Part shown: in pieces, positions 24,197-36,216 of the stretch
Layout: each line of letters begins with the position of its first letter
Numbering within the stretch: the stretch's first letter is position 1
Assembly: GCA_002794785.1 (NCBI GenBank)
Contig: NBBA01000006.1
Coordinates: forward strand, 1,488,001 to 1,552,000
Source: Coniferiporia sulphurascens
Lineage: Eukaryota; Basidiomycota; Agaricomycetes; Hymenochaetales; Hymenochaetaceae
DNA: 64,000 bases
Direction of reading: 5' to 3'
Notes under the pieces: model-generated
Told to the model about the DNA's origin: nothing
Databases searched by the model: none
The model's input: the letters and a program-made list of their open reading frames with translations, nothing else
Made by a program: the position numbers and the translations under genes

Positions 24197-27100
24197 CTAG
24201 CAAGTCCTCGAAAACCAGGATTCTTTCTTGTTCCTAGCAGCAAAGTCTTCTTCTTTGATGTTGTTCTCCCTAATGACCTTCAAAAAAATGCTTTCCAAGC
24301 TGACCCTTTCTACCGTATAATCCGAGAAATCACCGTGTTCGGAGAGCGTTCTGAATAGGCCTGCCAATGTTTGGTTCTGTTCGTCGATGGGGACCTCGAA
24401 TCGTGTCGCGACATCGTCGGCTTTCCGAGACCCGGGTATCAGGGCCATGAGTTCCTGAGCCTTTACAACCTCCTCCCGCGTACGACAAGAAAAATGGATC
24501 TCGTAAATAGGATAACGCGCTGCCAGGGACTGTGTAGAGCCAATGGCTGGAGGCTCGTCAGCAAATGATAATCAGTCCCCATAGTAGTTGGAATGTATAC
24601 CTAACATCTTGCTCGCTATGATCCCAACCTTGTTTGCCAACGCAGAAGCTTCCTCCATGGAATCTTTCATGATATAAGAACGTTGCGATACGAATATCGT
24701 ATAACATTCAATGAACTCACGAGTCGTAATAACCACGGCCTTTCCGATTGCAACATTCCTCAAAGTCTCCCACATGTCGCGCTTCATTTTCGCATCAACC
24801 CCTGTCGAGAACTCATCAATCAAGAGAGAAGCCGGATTCCCTGATTGAAGTAAGGTAAGCCATCATATATCATAACATACGTCGTAGATGTGGATTACCT
24901 ATAAGCGCGATGGCTAGTGACAACTTCCGCTGATTTCCGCCGGACAGGTTGCTCGCTAGCCGATCAGCATACGGAGACAACGCCGTTGACTCGAGGAGAA
25001 TGTCAATATTCTCATTCAACTCATCGCCACTATATAATCCTTTTAGTCTTCCATAAATCATTAAATGTTCGCGCACGCTGAGCTGCGAATCCATGGCTGT
25101 AAACTGCGGACAGACTCCGAGGGACAGTCTGGCTATTCTGGGTGTTCGAATGACAGAAGTCCCTTGAATTAAGACGTCGCCCTGGTCGGGGACAATGTCT
25201 CCCTCTGTAATGCACAGTTACTAACAGCTAGACTGGATTCAAAAAAAGACCTTACGGATGATGTTGAAAGCCGATGTTTTTCCTGCCCCATTCGGACCGA
25301 GAAGAGCGAGGACGGTATCATGCGAAACTCCAAAACTAACATCGTCTACTGCCTTGACCGCGGACCCTGCATATTTTTTTGAAATATGCATGACCCGCAG
25401 CGCATCTGACGAAGTCGCAACGGCGTCCGCTTCTTCACGTACGTCGTCGGGCACATTATTGTCCTTGTCTGCACTTGATCCTTTCCCAAGGCGTGAGGAA
25501 GACAGTTGTGGAAGTTTAGAGCCCGAGTCAAACCAGACAAGGAAAGCAAAAAGGACGAGGGCATAAACGAATAGGTAGGCTATAGGTCCCCCAAACTTGT
25601 TAATGGATCCTAACAAAGCGGTTGACAGTACGGAGTTACTATCGCAGAGTAAGGAGAATAAGTTCACGGAAACAAAAGACGCCCGAATCTGAAAAGGTAA
25701 TCAGAACCCTGAACATAAATGTGAACATAGACTGACTGGACTGGCGACCGGCGAAAGAACAGAGAGCGTGAAGTCTGTCAAACACATCAAAGAACGGCCA
25801 CAAGAATTCGGGATATAGGCGCACGTATTATGGTGATAATATTCCCGGCCTGCGAAGTTTTGGCATATGTCTCTGTTAAGAGGTAACCAGCGACATATAA
25901 CTAATATCACGTGAGCCAATCGGGAACAGTTAGGGTGACAAACAGTCCACTTACCACGAACATTATAACCTGATATCCTGCTACGGCCGCAAAGGCTGCA
26001 AGCGGTGATGCGGTGATGAGGGAAAAACAGTACGCAAATAAGGCGCCGGTGATTCCATAGAGAACCAGCACTATCCACTATCAAAAGTCGATGCTTTAGA
26101 GACAAATTCTCTTATAACATGGAGAGTGAATATATCTCACGAAAAGGCCCAAACCGTGGAGTTCATGAGCAACAGCCGCGAATATTATGATTATGATGGT
26201 CGCGGCCGTAACTGAGAACATCGAATCAAAGATGAGATGACCCAACCAAAGACCGACCGGGTCTGATAACCCATTAGATAATTGCATCGCTTGTACGGAT
26301 GACCTTCGCTCGTTGGAGACATACAGGGCATAGAACGCGGGGAACACAGCCTAGATTCATGATGAGTACAGCTCCTTCTTTGTGCATTTTGTTAAAGGCT
26401 ACCATCGGTTAACTTACCATGGCTGCACCGAAGAAGGCGTCCCACTTCAGCGCAACTAGTGTTCCACCAGCAAGGCCTGGAAACGTCTGTAACGTCGGCG
26501 TTATAATACTGGACACGCCTAACCCCTGACCGGAAGAGTTAAGCGCGTTATTGTACAGAATATTTGTTGCCAAATTCAGCATAGTCGGTCCCGTTGATCC
26601 TGGGGGACTCGCCTCCCACGCAACCAATGAGTTACCAGAGGACAGGTCCATCGAAATACCTCCTAAGGATAAATTCAGGAAGTTCTGATTGATGTCATTT
26701 ACGAAAGTGGCGTTGCTCTGGACATTAGTCGTCTGCAGAGAGGCTACGGAGGGTCCCAGGGTGGCAATAATACCGGGCGGCGATGCTAGTATGGTGTTTC
26801 CCTGGGAGGATCCAAGAAGCAAGACTATTTCCAGAGGTGATAAAGGGAAGAACAAAGACGCGTTTGTGCTTAAACCCGTGTCAACGACTTTGACGCAGGT
26901 GTTGGCATTTAATCCCGACAGGAAAAATAGAGGGATGCATGAGCCTGCCACCGCAATAACCAGAGAAAGTAAAGGAGTAAGCCAGCCACGGCGAGCGATG
27001 AGACAGCGCTTGTGAAATATTGTGAATGCCTGACCGAAAGCCGAACGACGTCTTCCATTTGTCAATTGAAGAATTCTCGGAACTCCGGAACTAGAGTTAA

Positions 27101-30100
27101 TTGAGTCCTTTGTCTCCGCCCTTTCTTCCTTAACAGTGTGTCCTGACTCGTGTCCATCGTGTAATCCTTGCCCGTGGACTTTCATCAATGATAAAAATAT
27201 ATCCTCCATCGACGTTCCGTGCACTTCGTAAGAGGAAATTCCCAAGGTAGCCTTGTCTTGCTCGAGAAGACTCAACGCTTTCTCTACTGTTGACGAATCC
27301 TTCGATTTAAGATGGTATGAAGCAGAGGTGGAGGACGACGAAGTCATGTGTGCTTCCGGAGCCACTCCGCGAATCCTCTCAATCAGCTCGGGGGGTGGAC
27401 CTGATGCATCTTTTTCGGTAGACTGAGAGGGGTTAAGCGTCACTTGCAAGCGGTACCCTTCACCAAGAGAAGATTTGAGAGATACAGGAGAGCCTTCCGC
27501 TACAAGCTTTCCAGGAGCGGCTAAGATAGCTATGCTGTCCCCAAGAAGGTCGGCCTCGTCGAGAAACTAAGATGGAACGGTCTGATAAATAAGAGTGCTA
27601 AACATATCAAAACGACGGTACCGACATGAGTTGTAAAGACAACCGTCCTTTCCTCTCGCACAGAGGTCAATGTTCGCCATAGAGCACGTCGCGACAACGG
27701 GTCTACCCCTGATGTGCATTCGTCGACGAGCACAACTACAAGAAAAGTCAGTTCATCCAGACAAAAGAATGCAGGGTGTCTCATACTTTTTGAACCACCA
27801 ACTAGTCCAACCGCTAACTGCAGCTTCCTTTTCTGACCCCCACTTAACGTTGCCGCGTTTGACTTGATCTTATTCCCCAAATCGCAGTCTTTGAGCAGCT
27901 GAACAAGATCTTCTTCGTCAGAGGACCCCTTCGGGCGTTTTACGGCTTTCCATAACCTGACTGTTTGATAGCATGTAAGCTCGGGGAACAAGACATTCTT
28001 TTGAGGGACAATCCCAAGGACTCCGTGCTGGGGACGAGACGAGCCGTCCTCGTACTGAACAACCCCTGAACTCCTTCCTTGGAGGCCAGCAAGAATGGAC
28101 AATGCTGTAGACTTTCCCGCACTAAAGGAGAAATTTTAGAAATGTCTACAGGATCTATCAAGAGATTTTATACAAACCCGTTGGAACCTAGCAGAACGAA
28201 TATGCCGAACTTCGGGATATTAAGAGTCAAATCTGCTATTGCGGTTACATCCTGTTTCTTCCACCTCCACCACGATGAGCCAAATGTCTTGTTCAAGTTG
28301 CGGATTGATATGGCGATATCCGGGGGTAAAGGCCGCACGATACCGTCTCCAGATGCTCGAGACGCACGTCTCCGAAAACAATGAAGCCAAGACGAAGTAG
28401 AGGGCTCATGCGCGTCGTACAACTTTCGCTCCAGAAGAACTGCCAGGAGGGGCCAAAGGAAAACGTCAATCTAAACAAATTATTAGCCCCGACAAATTGC
28501 CCGACGAGATGAGCATTTACAATTGCGGCAATGATCAAGGGAAGCAGCGCTAGTCCGTTGTCAGGATCACCATGCAGCACGTTTGTGGGGATTTGGTGTA
28601 CTTCAAATCCTGCCATGGCACGGACAGCGAAGATGTAGAATCCAGGAGGGAATATTATCGTAAAAATAAAGGCGGCTCCCGTAGAAGCGCGTCCAAACGC
28701 TTGTGCAAGAATGGCGAATAAAACGGATAAGAATGTCGTGGCTACAGCAGCAAGCTGGGGGGAGTTTCCGAAAGGTGCGCTGACGAAAAATGACCAGCTT
28801 GCCAATGTCAGTCTAAGAAAAATGAGTTTCAACAGATCGCACGTAGTCAAGTGAGTAATTCCAGACAAACCCTAGTAGCAAATGAACAAAGAGAACAATT
28901 ACGACGTGTGTTCCAGTAAATATACGGAAGTGCCAGACAATTGCCACAATAACCCAGGCAGGGAGGTACGCGAGGGAAACACTGACATGCCACGATCTGT
29001 GGGGTTAACGTAAAATTTTAACCATACAGGGAGCGTCAGACAAGTACCGTACATTATACGAGCCGAGTTGCGTAAGCCCATGGCCTGAAGGTGACTGGTG
29101 AGAAGATTTGCACGTTCTCCCATGAACGAACCCGGCAGCTGATACGCTATGCCTACGAAGCAGATGAACCTATGAATGACAGTAAGTTCAAGTCAAATGA
29201 TAATCTCCATCGGAACTAACAGCGCTAGGACGAGAAGCTGCCTGAGGCCTCTTACGTAGCCTAGTTATGTGTCACAGGAGACAAAACAAAGAAATAAGTT
29301 TCATTGGCGTACTGAGTCGGATATCCGTAAATTGCTCCTTGTTCGTCTCTTGTGTAAAGGGCCATTCTAAAGGAGTAGGTAGCTGACTTCCCGTTCTCAG
29401 TTCAATGATTGCCTTTAGGAGCGGAAACGTTAGCACACTTTCGTCAAGTCGGAGAATATCATTTACTGAATCGAGAGCCCACTGTAGTGGGAGCACGCGC
29501 TCCTCATAGTCACTCGTGTGCTTCACGACGTCAATATGAAAAAGTCCGCCATCTACCATGATAGTATAGTTTAAAGGGGCCGTATCGTTTGCAGTCGTAG
29601 GCATCGCGTTGAATATCACGGCAGCAAAACATTCCGAGAACAGATTGAAGTTCTGGGGACACGCCTGTACAATGTCGTCCTGAGAGTTCACCTGATGGAC
29701 AGCCTTTAACTGGGAACCGCCAAAGCCGCTGGTGACGCGAGACATGATGTCGGAGGGAAGAGGAAATCCCGTCCCGTTCGTTCCATCCGTCCAATATAGA
29801 GCGAGTGAGCCGTCTACCTGGTCTTTGAGAGGTAGAATAGGGATAGGTTGGCCGATGCCATACTAGGTCGCAGATTGTTAGGGTAAGGAAACAATGATTG
29901 TATGTGGACATACATTATTCGGTTTCGTGAGAAACAGCTGCGCGACCGCAAGAAATATTCCGTACGCAATGGGGAGAATGAAGCACCTCAACGAGTTAAG
30001 CTGTGTATGTGCCGATCGTTTAGATACACATCACAGCACACGGACATACACGACTCACGTATGGGTGTTTGGAGAGCACAATCCAGTTCTTGAGGAAGAG

Positions 30101-30142
30101 CGCATAGAACTGTCTGCGAAAGACCCCATCCATGAAAGTCAT
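24197..30142 (-). CDS. Full-length ABCA-type ABC transporter
   Basis: Twenty exons (5' to 3'): 30142-30059, 30000-29914, 29862-29313, 29260-29221, 29169-29053, 28996-28871, 28812-28521, 28470-28178, 28121-27787, 27735-27626, 27566-26418, 26350-26141, 26077-25955, 25900-25825, 25774-25737, 25688-25256, 25204-24899, 24840-24721, 24663-24601 and 24546-24197, giving 1633 aa. Layout is TMD1-NBD1-TMD2-NBD2. Each TMD has a first helix, a large extracellular loop (residues about 60-230 and 840-950), then a helix bundle. NBD1 has GSNGAGKST, LSGGQKRK, VLVDECTSGVDP and TTH. NBD2 has GPNGAGKTS, LSGGNQRK, LLIDEFSTGVD and TTH. Both Walker B motifs keep Asp-Glu. ABCA proteins usually move lipids; the substrate here is unknown. 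Introns 27736-27786 and 24664-24720 are multiples of three and stop-free, so retained forms would read through. A helix-rich 38-nt exon and a 40-nt exon are easy to miss. Confidence 0.92.
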
Positions 30143-30800
30143 TGCCACCCGGTTCCGTGAGCGGGGTCCGTTGCGGTGCTTGACTGCAGTACTTATAATT
30201 TTCGGGATTTGGTTCCGCTGCTGGCGGTCGGAAGAGACATGAGGGGAGGAGTGAAGGAAAGATACTGCGGACAGGCCACAGCTCTTCCACGGTCTGCCGA
30301 CAAGTCATGGTGCTTTCAAGAGCCCATACAGTCGCATTCCGGTTGCTTCCTACTTAGTACCCGGCGCGGTTATAAATAAAGGCCGGGAAAGGTTAGCCGC
30401 ATATAGCAACTGTCGGGACATATCTCCCGCGCATGATACGCGGGACGCGTAGAATTTATATGTCCATCAATTATTTCATTTCTTCCATGTTTGTCATTGC
30501 TGGCATCCAGCATTTACACACAGGCTACATATCGGACAGCGAATTGGGTATCCGCATGCTTAGTATGTGTATATTCATGCCGTGAGATCAATGCGTATAA
30601 CCAATTGCTCGGATCAATTTGAATTTGAAAGTGACCTTGTCGTAAGTCACCATGTGACCATGCATATAGGTTGTAAAGGTGTGAGGTGTGGTTACATCTT
30701 TGAAGTTGCTTGGAAATGAACCGATGAGAGAGGAGTTGTAAACATAGAATCTGGAAACAGCCAATAAAACGACGGTCAACCGGCGCATCTTTACATGTAG
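30143..30800. other. Promoter region of the ABC transporter
   Basis: Upstream DNA of the minus-strand transporter and 3' flank of the next minus-strand gene. AT-rich elements occur near 30370 (TTATAAATAAA) and 30185. No gene supported. Confidence 0.5.
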
Positions 30801-31577
30801 CTAGCGCTCGGCATTTGATGAATCATCCGAAGGGTCGTCCAATAGATAAACGGGAATGGGTGGAATGAGTCTGATTGGTTGGGGCTGGTACAGCGGAATA
30901 GTCCAGAGCTGCGGAGGGGGTATGCACGCCATGGGCAACAATGCTGGTTTGCTCTCAGTGTCCGACGCGGACGACCATCCGAGAAACGGAGAGGATGAAT
31001 AATATACTGGAGAAATCGAAGATTCTTCGGATGATCCGAACGGATTGTCCCATATTGAGGAACCATCGGGGTGCTCTGGTGTGGGAGAAAATAGATCCAA
31101 GTTAAACAGGTCCAGTGACGAGGTAGACGACGACGGGCGCAGTGCTGGGGGAGACCAGTTGTCCATAAGATTAAGGTCGTGAACGTAGTCCGGATGAGGT
31201 AAGGCAGATGTGGAACCAGGTCGGCTGTCATGGTTGTGATCACTGCCACTGTCGTTCAACCCGGAAGCATCCAAAGGTATGAAGGTAAGGCTCTGGAACA
31301 TGAGCGCCGAAAAATTCTGGCGCTCGAGCGCTGTGGGGAGCTCGATGGCCCGGAAACCTACCCCGAAGCGCCGTGACGATGTAGTGGCTGAACGGGGGTA
31401 TGTGTCCTCCATGACGATTCTTCTGTCCGAGCCCAAGACAGAACCCTCCCCCTCCAAACCACTTCCGTCCTTCCACCCCTCTGCATCCGACCAGTGTTCA
31501 AGAAGACTCTGGCACATCGACTCGTCCAGCAGTGGAGGCTCCAGTGGTAGGGCGTGAGCGGGACCCATCGTCTGCAT
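30801..31577 (-). CDS. Unrecognised Ser/Pro/Asp-rich protein, 258 aa
   Basis: An uninterrupted frame with good basidiomycete codon use and a protein-like, non-repetitive composition. It is rich in Ser, Pro, Leu and Asp, with acidic patches and short hydrophobic runs such as NLDLFNLDLFSPTP. It has no signal peptide, no membrane segment and no domain I recognise. The C-terminus (VYLLDDPSDDSSNAER) is acidic. TATAAA on the minus strand at 31603-31608 is only 26 bp upstream of the first ATG, so the second ATG (31571 or 31565 region, MGPAHAL) may be the real start. It sits just downstream of a relic membrane-protein gene. The acidic and hydrophobic mix would fit a transcriptional regulator fragment, but that is a guess. 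Confidence 0.5.
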   Translation of the reverse strand: MQTMGPAHALPLEPPLLDESMCQSLLEHWSDAEGWKDGSGLEGEGSVLGSDRRIVMEDTYPRSATTSSRRFGVGFRAIELPTALERQNFSALMFQSLTFIPLDASGLNDSGSDHNHDSRPGSTSALPHPDYVHDLNLMDNWSPPALRPSSSTSSLDLFNLDLFSPTPEHPDGSSIWDNPFGSSEESSISPVYYSSSPFLGWSSASDTESKPALLPMACIPPPQLWTIPLYQPQPIRLIPPIPVYLLDDPSDDSSNAER

Positions 31578-31602
31578 CTAGCTGGACGCACTAGCTGGCG
31601 AA

Positions 31603-31608
31603 TTTATA
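31603..31608 (-). promoter_or_regulatory. Possible TATA box of the 258-aa gene
   Basis: TATAAA on the minus strand just upstream of the frame starting at 31577. The short distance to the ATG suggests either a very short leader or initiation at a later ATG. Confidence 0.35.
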
Positions 31609-31829
31609 GGGGATCCTAGAGGCGAAATGCCGCCAATCAAAAGCTGCCAATCACCCATATATCCTTTCAGCGGCAGGATCTGATGAAGAAGATGAAAGGA
31701 CGGGAAATGCGCTGTTTGGGCTGAGAAGGGGGCTGTTGGATGATGAACTGCGTATGATAAAGGTACCGGTTAAGGAAAGATAGTAGAACCTTTGGGCAAT
31801 AATGCAGTTTGCATCAGTGGTTCCTACAG

Positions 31830-32190
31830 GACCTTGTACTGTATATTCTTGAGAGGACCACACGAGGGACAATCACCTTTTTCATGTCGCAAAGAGTTGA
31901 ATCCAAACCTTCTGCACAAGAGTCACGCAGAATACGACGTACACCTATTGTCAAGTAAACTGTACTGTCGTTCAGTGGCGCATACATAGCAAACGCGCAA
32001 GCAGGGCACTAGAAGCACCTTGAGAAATGTATGATATCATTTGTGCAGTTTCGAAAGTGATGCAGATACTTCACATACCTGTCGTTCCTGTAACGGGATC
32101 CTTCGAGTTACAGATCATAAGGTAGTCAATAACTTGACTTTGTTTATGGAAGTCATAAGGCCCGCTTACTATTCCGCCGACAGTTGGCAT
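31830..32190 (-). pseudogene. 5' relic of a third DUF6533-like gene
   Basis: The first exons of the two intact genes at 33622-35652 and 36217-38418 can be recognised here in the same order and with the same sizes: 32190-32170 (MPTVGGI), 32100-32079 (DPVTGTT), 32018-31999 (GASSALL) and 31944-31909 (VYVVFCVTLVQK), then a weak match to the next exon (SLVWSS near 31850-31870). After that the similarity stops, and none of the membrane-helix exons that follow in the intact copies is present. The donor after the third exon is GC (CTT|GCGCG) where both intact copies have GT. It is most likely a truncated duplicate. Confidence 0.75.
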
Positions 32191-33621
32191 CTCGCGCTTG
32201 AAATTCTGGTCGACGGAGAAGGGAGTAGAGACGGGATTCCGAGCCATTTATTACACACTATCTTCAAGTTGACTTAAGTACACAAATTATAGGCATTGCT
32301 TTTCCATTTCCGACGGTGGATGGACATTCAGTAAGCCGGCGGCGCTTTAGTTTCAAGTTGAACAATAAGCTTCAAGACACCAACCCTCTTGCAGTATGAT
32401 GGCAACAGAATAGCATCAGTATCTTTTTGCACTTACATGTACTTTAAAACTTTGACACAGCCGATAGGTCAATTAGCTATGACCAGAACCCAATAGCATA
32501 TTTCTCGCCGCCGCCGCCGTCGAAGTCACCGCGCTTCATCGTGATGGCAGTGGGTACGCCATCCCCTCTCCGGCATCGCTATTGCTCCAGATTCATCGGC
32601 GCCGCCGTGGGACACCACTGACGCTATCTGTCGCGATGGTCGAGGTGGCTGGCTGCGAGTTAAAGAACAGGAATGAAAAAAGCCTCCGGGCCAGAGAAAT
32701 TCTGGCCTTACAATTGGAATGATCAGCATGCCAAACACGGAAATTCTACACATACTGATCATCTGCCTAAACGTGGACAATCTGCATTCTCAAGTTCTCC
32801 ATAGCAAGTTTACGGCTCTCATTCTGCCACAACCGCATCTTCCGCCACCGCATTCGCAGTCGATTTGCGGTCTTCTAAGATGAAATTTTACTGCTGAATA
32901 GTAACATCGGTTAACCATGACCACAGAAAAAAGGATTAATCGTGTGTCATGGCTGATGTTATTGAGACTTCTGATTCAAGTTTTCATGCAATCCGAGTCA
33001 AAATCTTGAACCTCCTGGACATTCTCGCGCGCAACGCGCGTAATTCCGGAACCCTCCTAATCATACTATATTTAGCATTCGGCCACATACCCCGACGCAA
33101 CCCACCTGGAAAACTTGGTGTAAGAAATTTAGTGGGAAGATTAAGACACCATCCACTTATTGATGTGGAGAATCAAGACGATTCGAACGTGCCACCAGTG
33201 GTCAGGGATTTAAATAAACAGAAAAGGATACAATCGGGAACATAGATGTACTGGTCTATTTTCATCGCTGAGTTCATTCCCCCCTTTCTTTGCTAGAAGC
33301 TTGGCTGCCCGACTGACAATTACCCAAGGTGACCTACTAATCTGAATAACCTATTCACAGATGCAGTTTAGATACAGTACTACAGCTAGTCTGTGGAATC
33401 TCTGTGTTAGGCTAGCATACATGGCGTCTTTAAGGCTTCTCGTCTATTATTCAAAGAAATTACGTCATCGCGCCCACCTACAACCTTTCCTGATTAAACT
33501 TTCTGAGTTTACTTGTATGTTGTCCATGCTTTGAAGCCGATAGCATAGGCAGACCTCCCGGTCCTTCCCTCTCCGGGAGCCGCCCCGAACTTGGCACGCT
33601 AAGTGCAAGTCGTGACATAGC
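32191..33621. other. Gene-poor spacer
   Basis: No supportable gene. Frames at 32526-32780 minus and 32949-33245 plus have no recognisable domain. A GCCGCCGCCGCC run occurs near 32507. Part of this is the 3' flank of the DUF6533-like gene whose stop is at 33622. Confidence 0.5.
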
Positions 33622-35652
33622 TCATACGCCTCGCTGCCTCACCTCCATACTTTCATACTTCTCTCTGCTGCGGCAGTCCGAGTCTTCAGGCTGACATTGA
33701 TTTTGAGTAGGCAGGGCCAATGATGAGCGCAAGTAGGACGGGTCCAATCTTGAACCACCGGCTTGGCCAGAGCTTGGGCTAATCGCAGATTCTGGCCCCA
33801 AAGGCGACCCTAAGGATTCACCCGCGGCAGCGAAAACAAGTGTCGGCTGCGTAGTGAATGATTCCAAATTCGAGTTTGCACCGTGGGCTCGAATATGCAG
33901 AAGAACACGTGTACAGAAAAGGCTGTGGATGATTCTTCGTGGACTAGGGAATTGTGGATGGTATTGAGCCGATTACCCGCACTTGAGTTAATAAGGTAGA
34001 GGTGTTTATGAACTTCATTGCTCACGTTGCAAGCCAGTTGGAAGGTTGACGCTTAAATTAAGAGAGTCGAATCAAATCCATTTTCGACGAGTAGTAATGA
34101 CCGCCTACCGGTATAGCAACAGTTATTATGAGAAGGACAATCGAAAATGCTGAAATTGCCAGTGTCAGGCTTCTTTTAATTCTCCATGCGAGGCATTCGC
34201 AAGTTGAACAGCGGACGAACAAACAAGATAGAGATAGTACAACAAGCCTGTGGGTGCCAACGTTTGAAATTAGGTCATGATTTGAATGCGAAGAAGCTGA
34301 GGAGAGTAATTACCATCTCTGCGCACTTGCCTGAACAGCGCCGATCGAGTTTGTAAGGCTGTGGTTTATGAGGGGTAAACAATTCACTCGTTCCGGGGGC
34401 TCTTGTACAACATACGATCTCGTCTGGCTACTATCAGCGTCAAAATTACTACACCTGTATAACTAGATAGTCAGTGTATATTCAGACACTTCAAGTCATA
34501 CATAACACTAACCGGTTTCACAGATTATTGTTAGTAAATACGTGACAGAAATTATTGAGCTGCTGTTCTTAGTCTTCACGCAGCCGGAGGAATGCGCACT
34601 GACTGAAAGAAAATGTCTTGGATCATAACAGAAAGCAGAAAATTCGCAAGACGCACAGGCATAAGACATTGTCTCTATCTGTGTGATTGCGAGAGAGGGA
34701 ACATATGTAACCTGACAACTTTTTTTAGCAGGCCGAAATAGAGGAATGGACGTAAGGTACCAATCCGAGTATCACAAGGATGGTGAGAATGTACCGTCCC
34801 CCTCCCCAGAAAGCATAAGTTCTCATCATTAGAATTACTGGATAAAAAAGGGGAATGAAATCTTCTAAACTTGTTACGGCTCCGGATTCCAGGACTCACA
34901 TTCAGAAATAATAATCCCAATCGTAGTAAGCCCTAAATTTTTGTATCATAAGCGCTTGTTGACGGTTTTGTATTCGAAACAAAGACGGACATGCCACAGC
35001 GCGGAACCCAAGCATGCATTCCTAAAAGTGCATTAAACAGCACACACTGGTCGGTGGAAGGTTACATTTCGCACGTACTGGGTCTGTATTTCTTCCGAAA
35101 AGGACTAATTGACAGAAGTTAGGTATTTCCCTGAAGAGGGGAATTGAAATACATTACGTTTCAACGACAAGATCACGTCCACGAAAGGGAGGTATCGATT
35201 AAGGAAAAATAGAGCCTCCAGGTGATAGTATGTATAAGTGCCACCTCGACGATGATCTGTTTAAAAATAATAATACCCACTTTTCCAGTGTTCCATCGAC
35301 TAGGCCAGACGAGAGATACCTTCGGATCCATCAGCTTTTTTCATGATGCAAGTACTCGAGCCCAACCTCTTGGTAAAATGTCACCCAGAAAACGTCATAT
35401 ACCTGTTATCGAGTGGTTTAGAGTATCACTCAATTGATCCAGGCATGAAAACGCACAAGTAAGGTGCCGGATGCCACTTCCAGGAAATCAACGGTCACCC
35501 ATCGGCTTTAATTGTGACTCAGGGATTCGACACTGGCATACCCGTAGCTCCTATAACAAGGTCCTTGAAGATGTGGATTTTTAGTCAATCTTGCTCGTCA
35601 GAATCGCAAAGCAGCTTACCACTCCACCAACAGTGGAAGAGCTAGAGGACAT
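33622..35652 (-). CDS. Seven-TM DUF6533-like membrane protein (copy 1)
   Basis: Eighteen exons: 35652-35620, 35563-35542, 35476-35457, 35402-35367, 35319-35281, 35215-35158, 35104-35079, 35021-34991, 34932-34900, 34837-34761, 34711-34657, 34602-34513, 34454-34416, 34358-34314, 34247-34221, 34149-34109, 34051-34026 and 33943-33622, giving 339 aa with no frame break. Family landmarks are LLVYDVFWVTF, FFLNRYLPFVD, AWLTTIGIIISE, LILMMRTYAFWG, ILVILGL, ITQIE, SSGCVKTKNSSSI, LLTIICET, SFSIVLLIITVAIP and PRRIIHSLFCTRVLLHIR. The last exon adds a Ser/Pro/Gly-rich cytosolic tail. From memory this is the fungal DUF6533 group of integral membrane proteins, of unknown function. It is tandem with copy 2 at 36217, and every exon boundary is conserved between them. 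Exons of 20-39 nt make it hard for gene finders. Confidence 0.85.
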
Positions 35653-36216
35653 ATTCCTAAAATTCCTTCTGCCTCGAGCAACGAACAATGAGGAGGGAGT
35701 AGACAGTGTGAGAGTAGCGACCAAAGGTTCTTAATTGTTTGCTGCAAACCAGCGCCGTCTGATCTTCCCGGAAGCCACCGTGAGATACAAGTTACCACTT
35801 GTCATAATTTCGATCCGTAACTGGGCCGCCCAGAACAGATGTGATACCATAGCCAATAGAAGATGATGGTGATTGGGCATTGCTTTAAATAAAAGTTCCA
35901 GTACGCCATTAGTGACTGATCATGATTTAAATCTAGGGGATCAAACTAGTCAGTAGAGAGCGTTGGAAAAGGCTTACAGTTAGCACACCATTACTTTCCC
36001 TTCCTCGCTAGTCTAGCTGCCATACAGTATGTCCAAAATGATCAGTTAACTCAAATAATTAGTCTACGTATACACCTTTAATGCTACAATCAGTTCAAGA
36101 AGCCGTCATCAAATGGAATACAAGATATCCAGATCTAGAAACGCATTTTACTCGACTTTCACCTTTTTACTTTTCAAAAGAGAAAAAATCCGATGACAAG
36201 CCAACACATCGATGAC
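35653..36216. other. Spacer between the two DUF6533-like genes
   Basis: Contains the promoter of copy 1 and the 3' end of copy 2. No gene seen. Confidence 0.55.

Noticed and set aside
28460..28530. Apparent frameshift in the ABC transporter between NAHLVGQ and the FLWP segment
   Set aside because: Explained by a normal 50-nt intron (28471-28520) with a CTAAT branch-like site.
34991..35021. Apparent splice-site loss in DUF6533-like copy 1 (would make it a pseudogene)
   Set aside because: Assuming the first guessed donor the acceptor seemed destroyed, but a donor 7 nt further on with the next AG gives FRAVAWLTTIGIIISE and restores an open, family-like frame; the same choice also fits copy 2.
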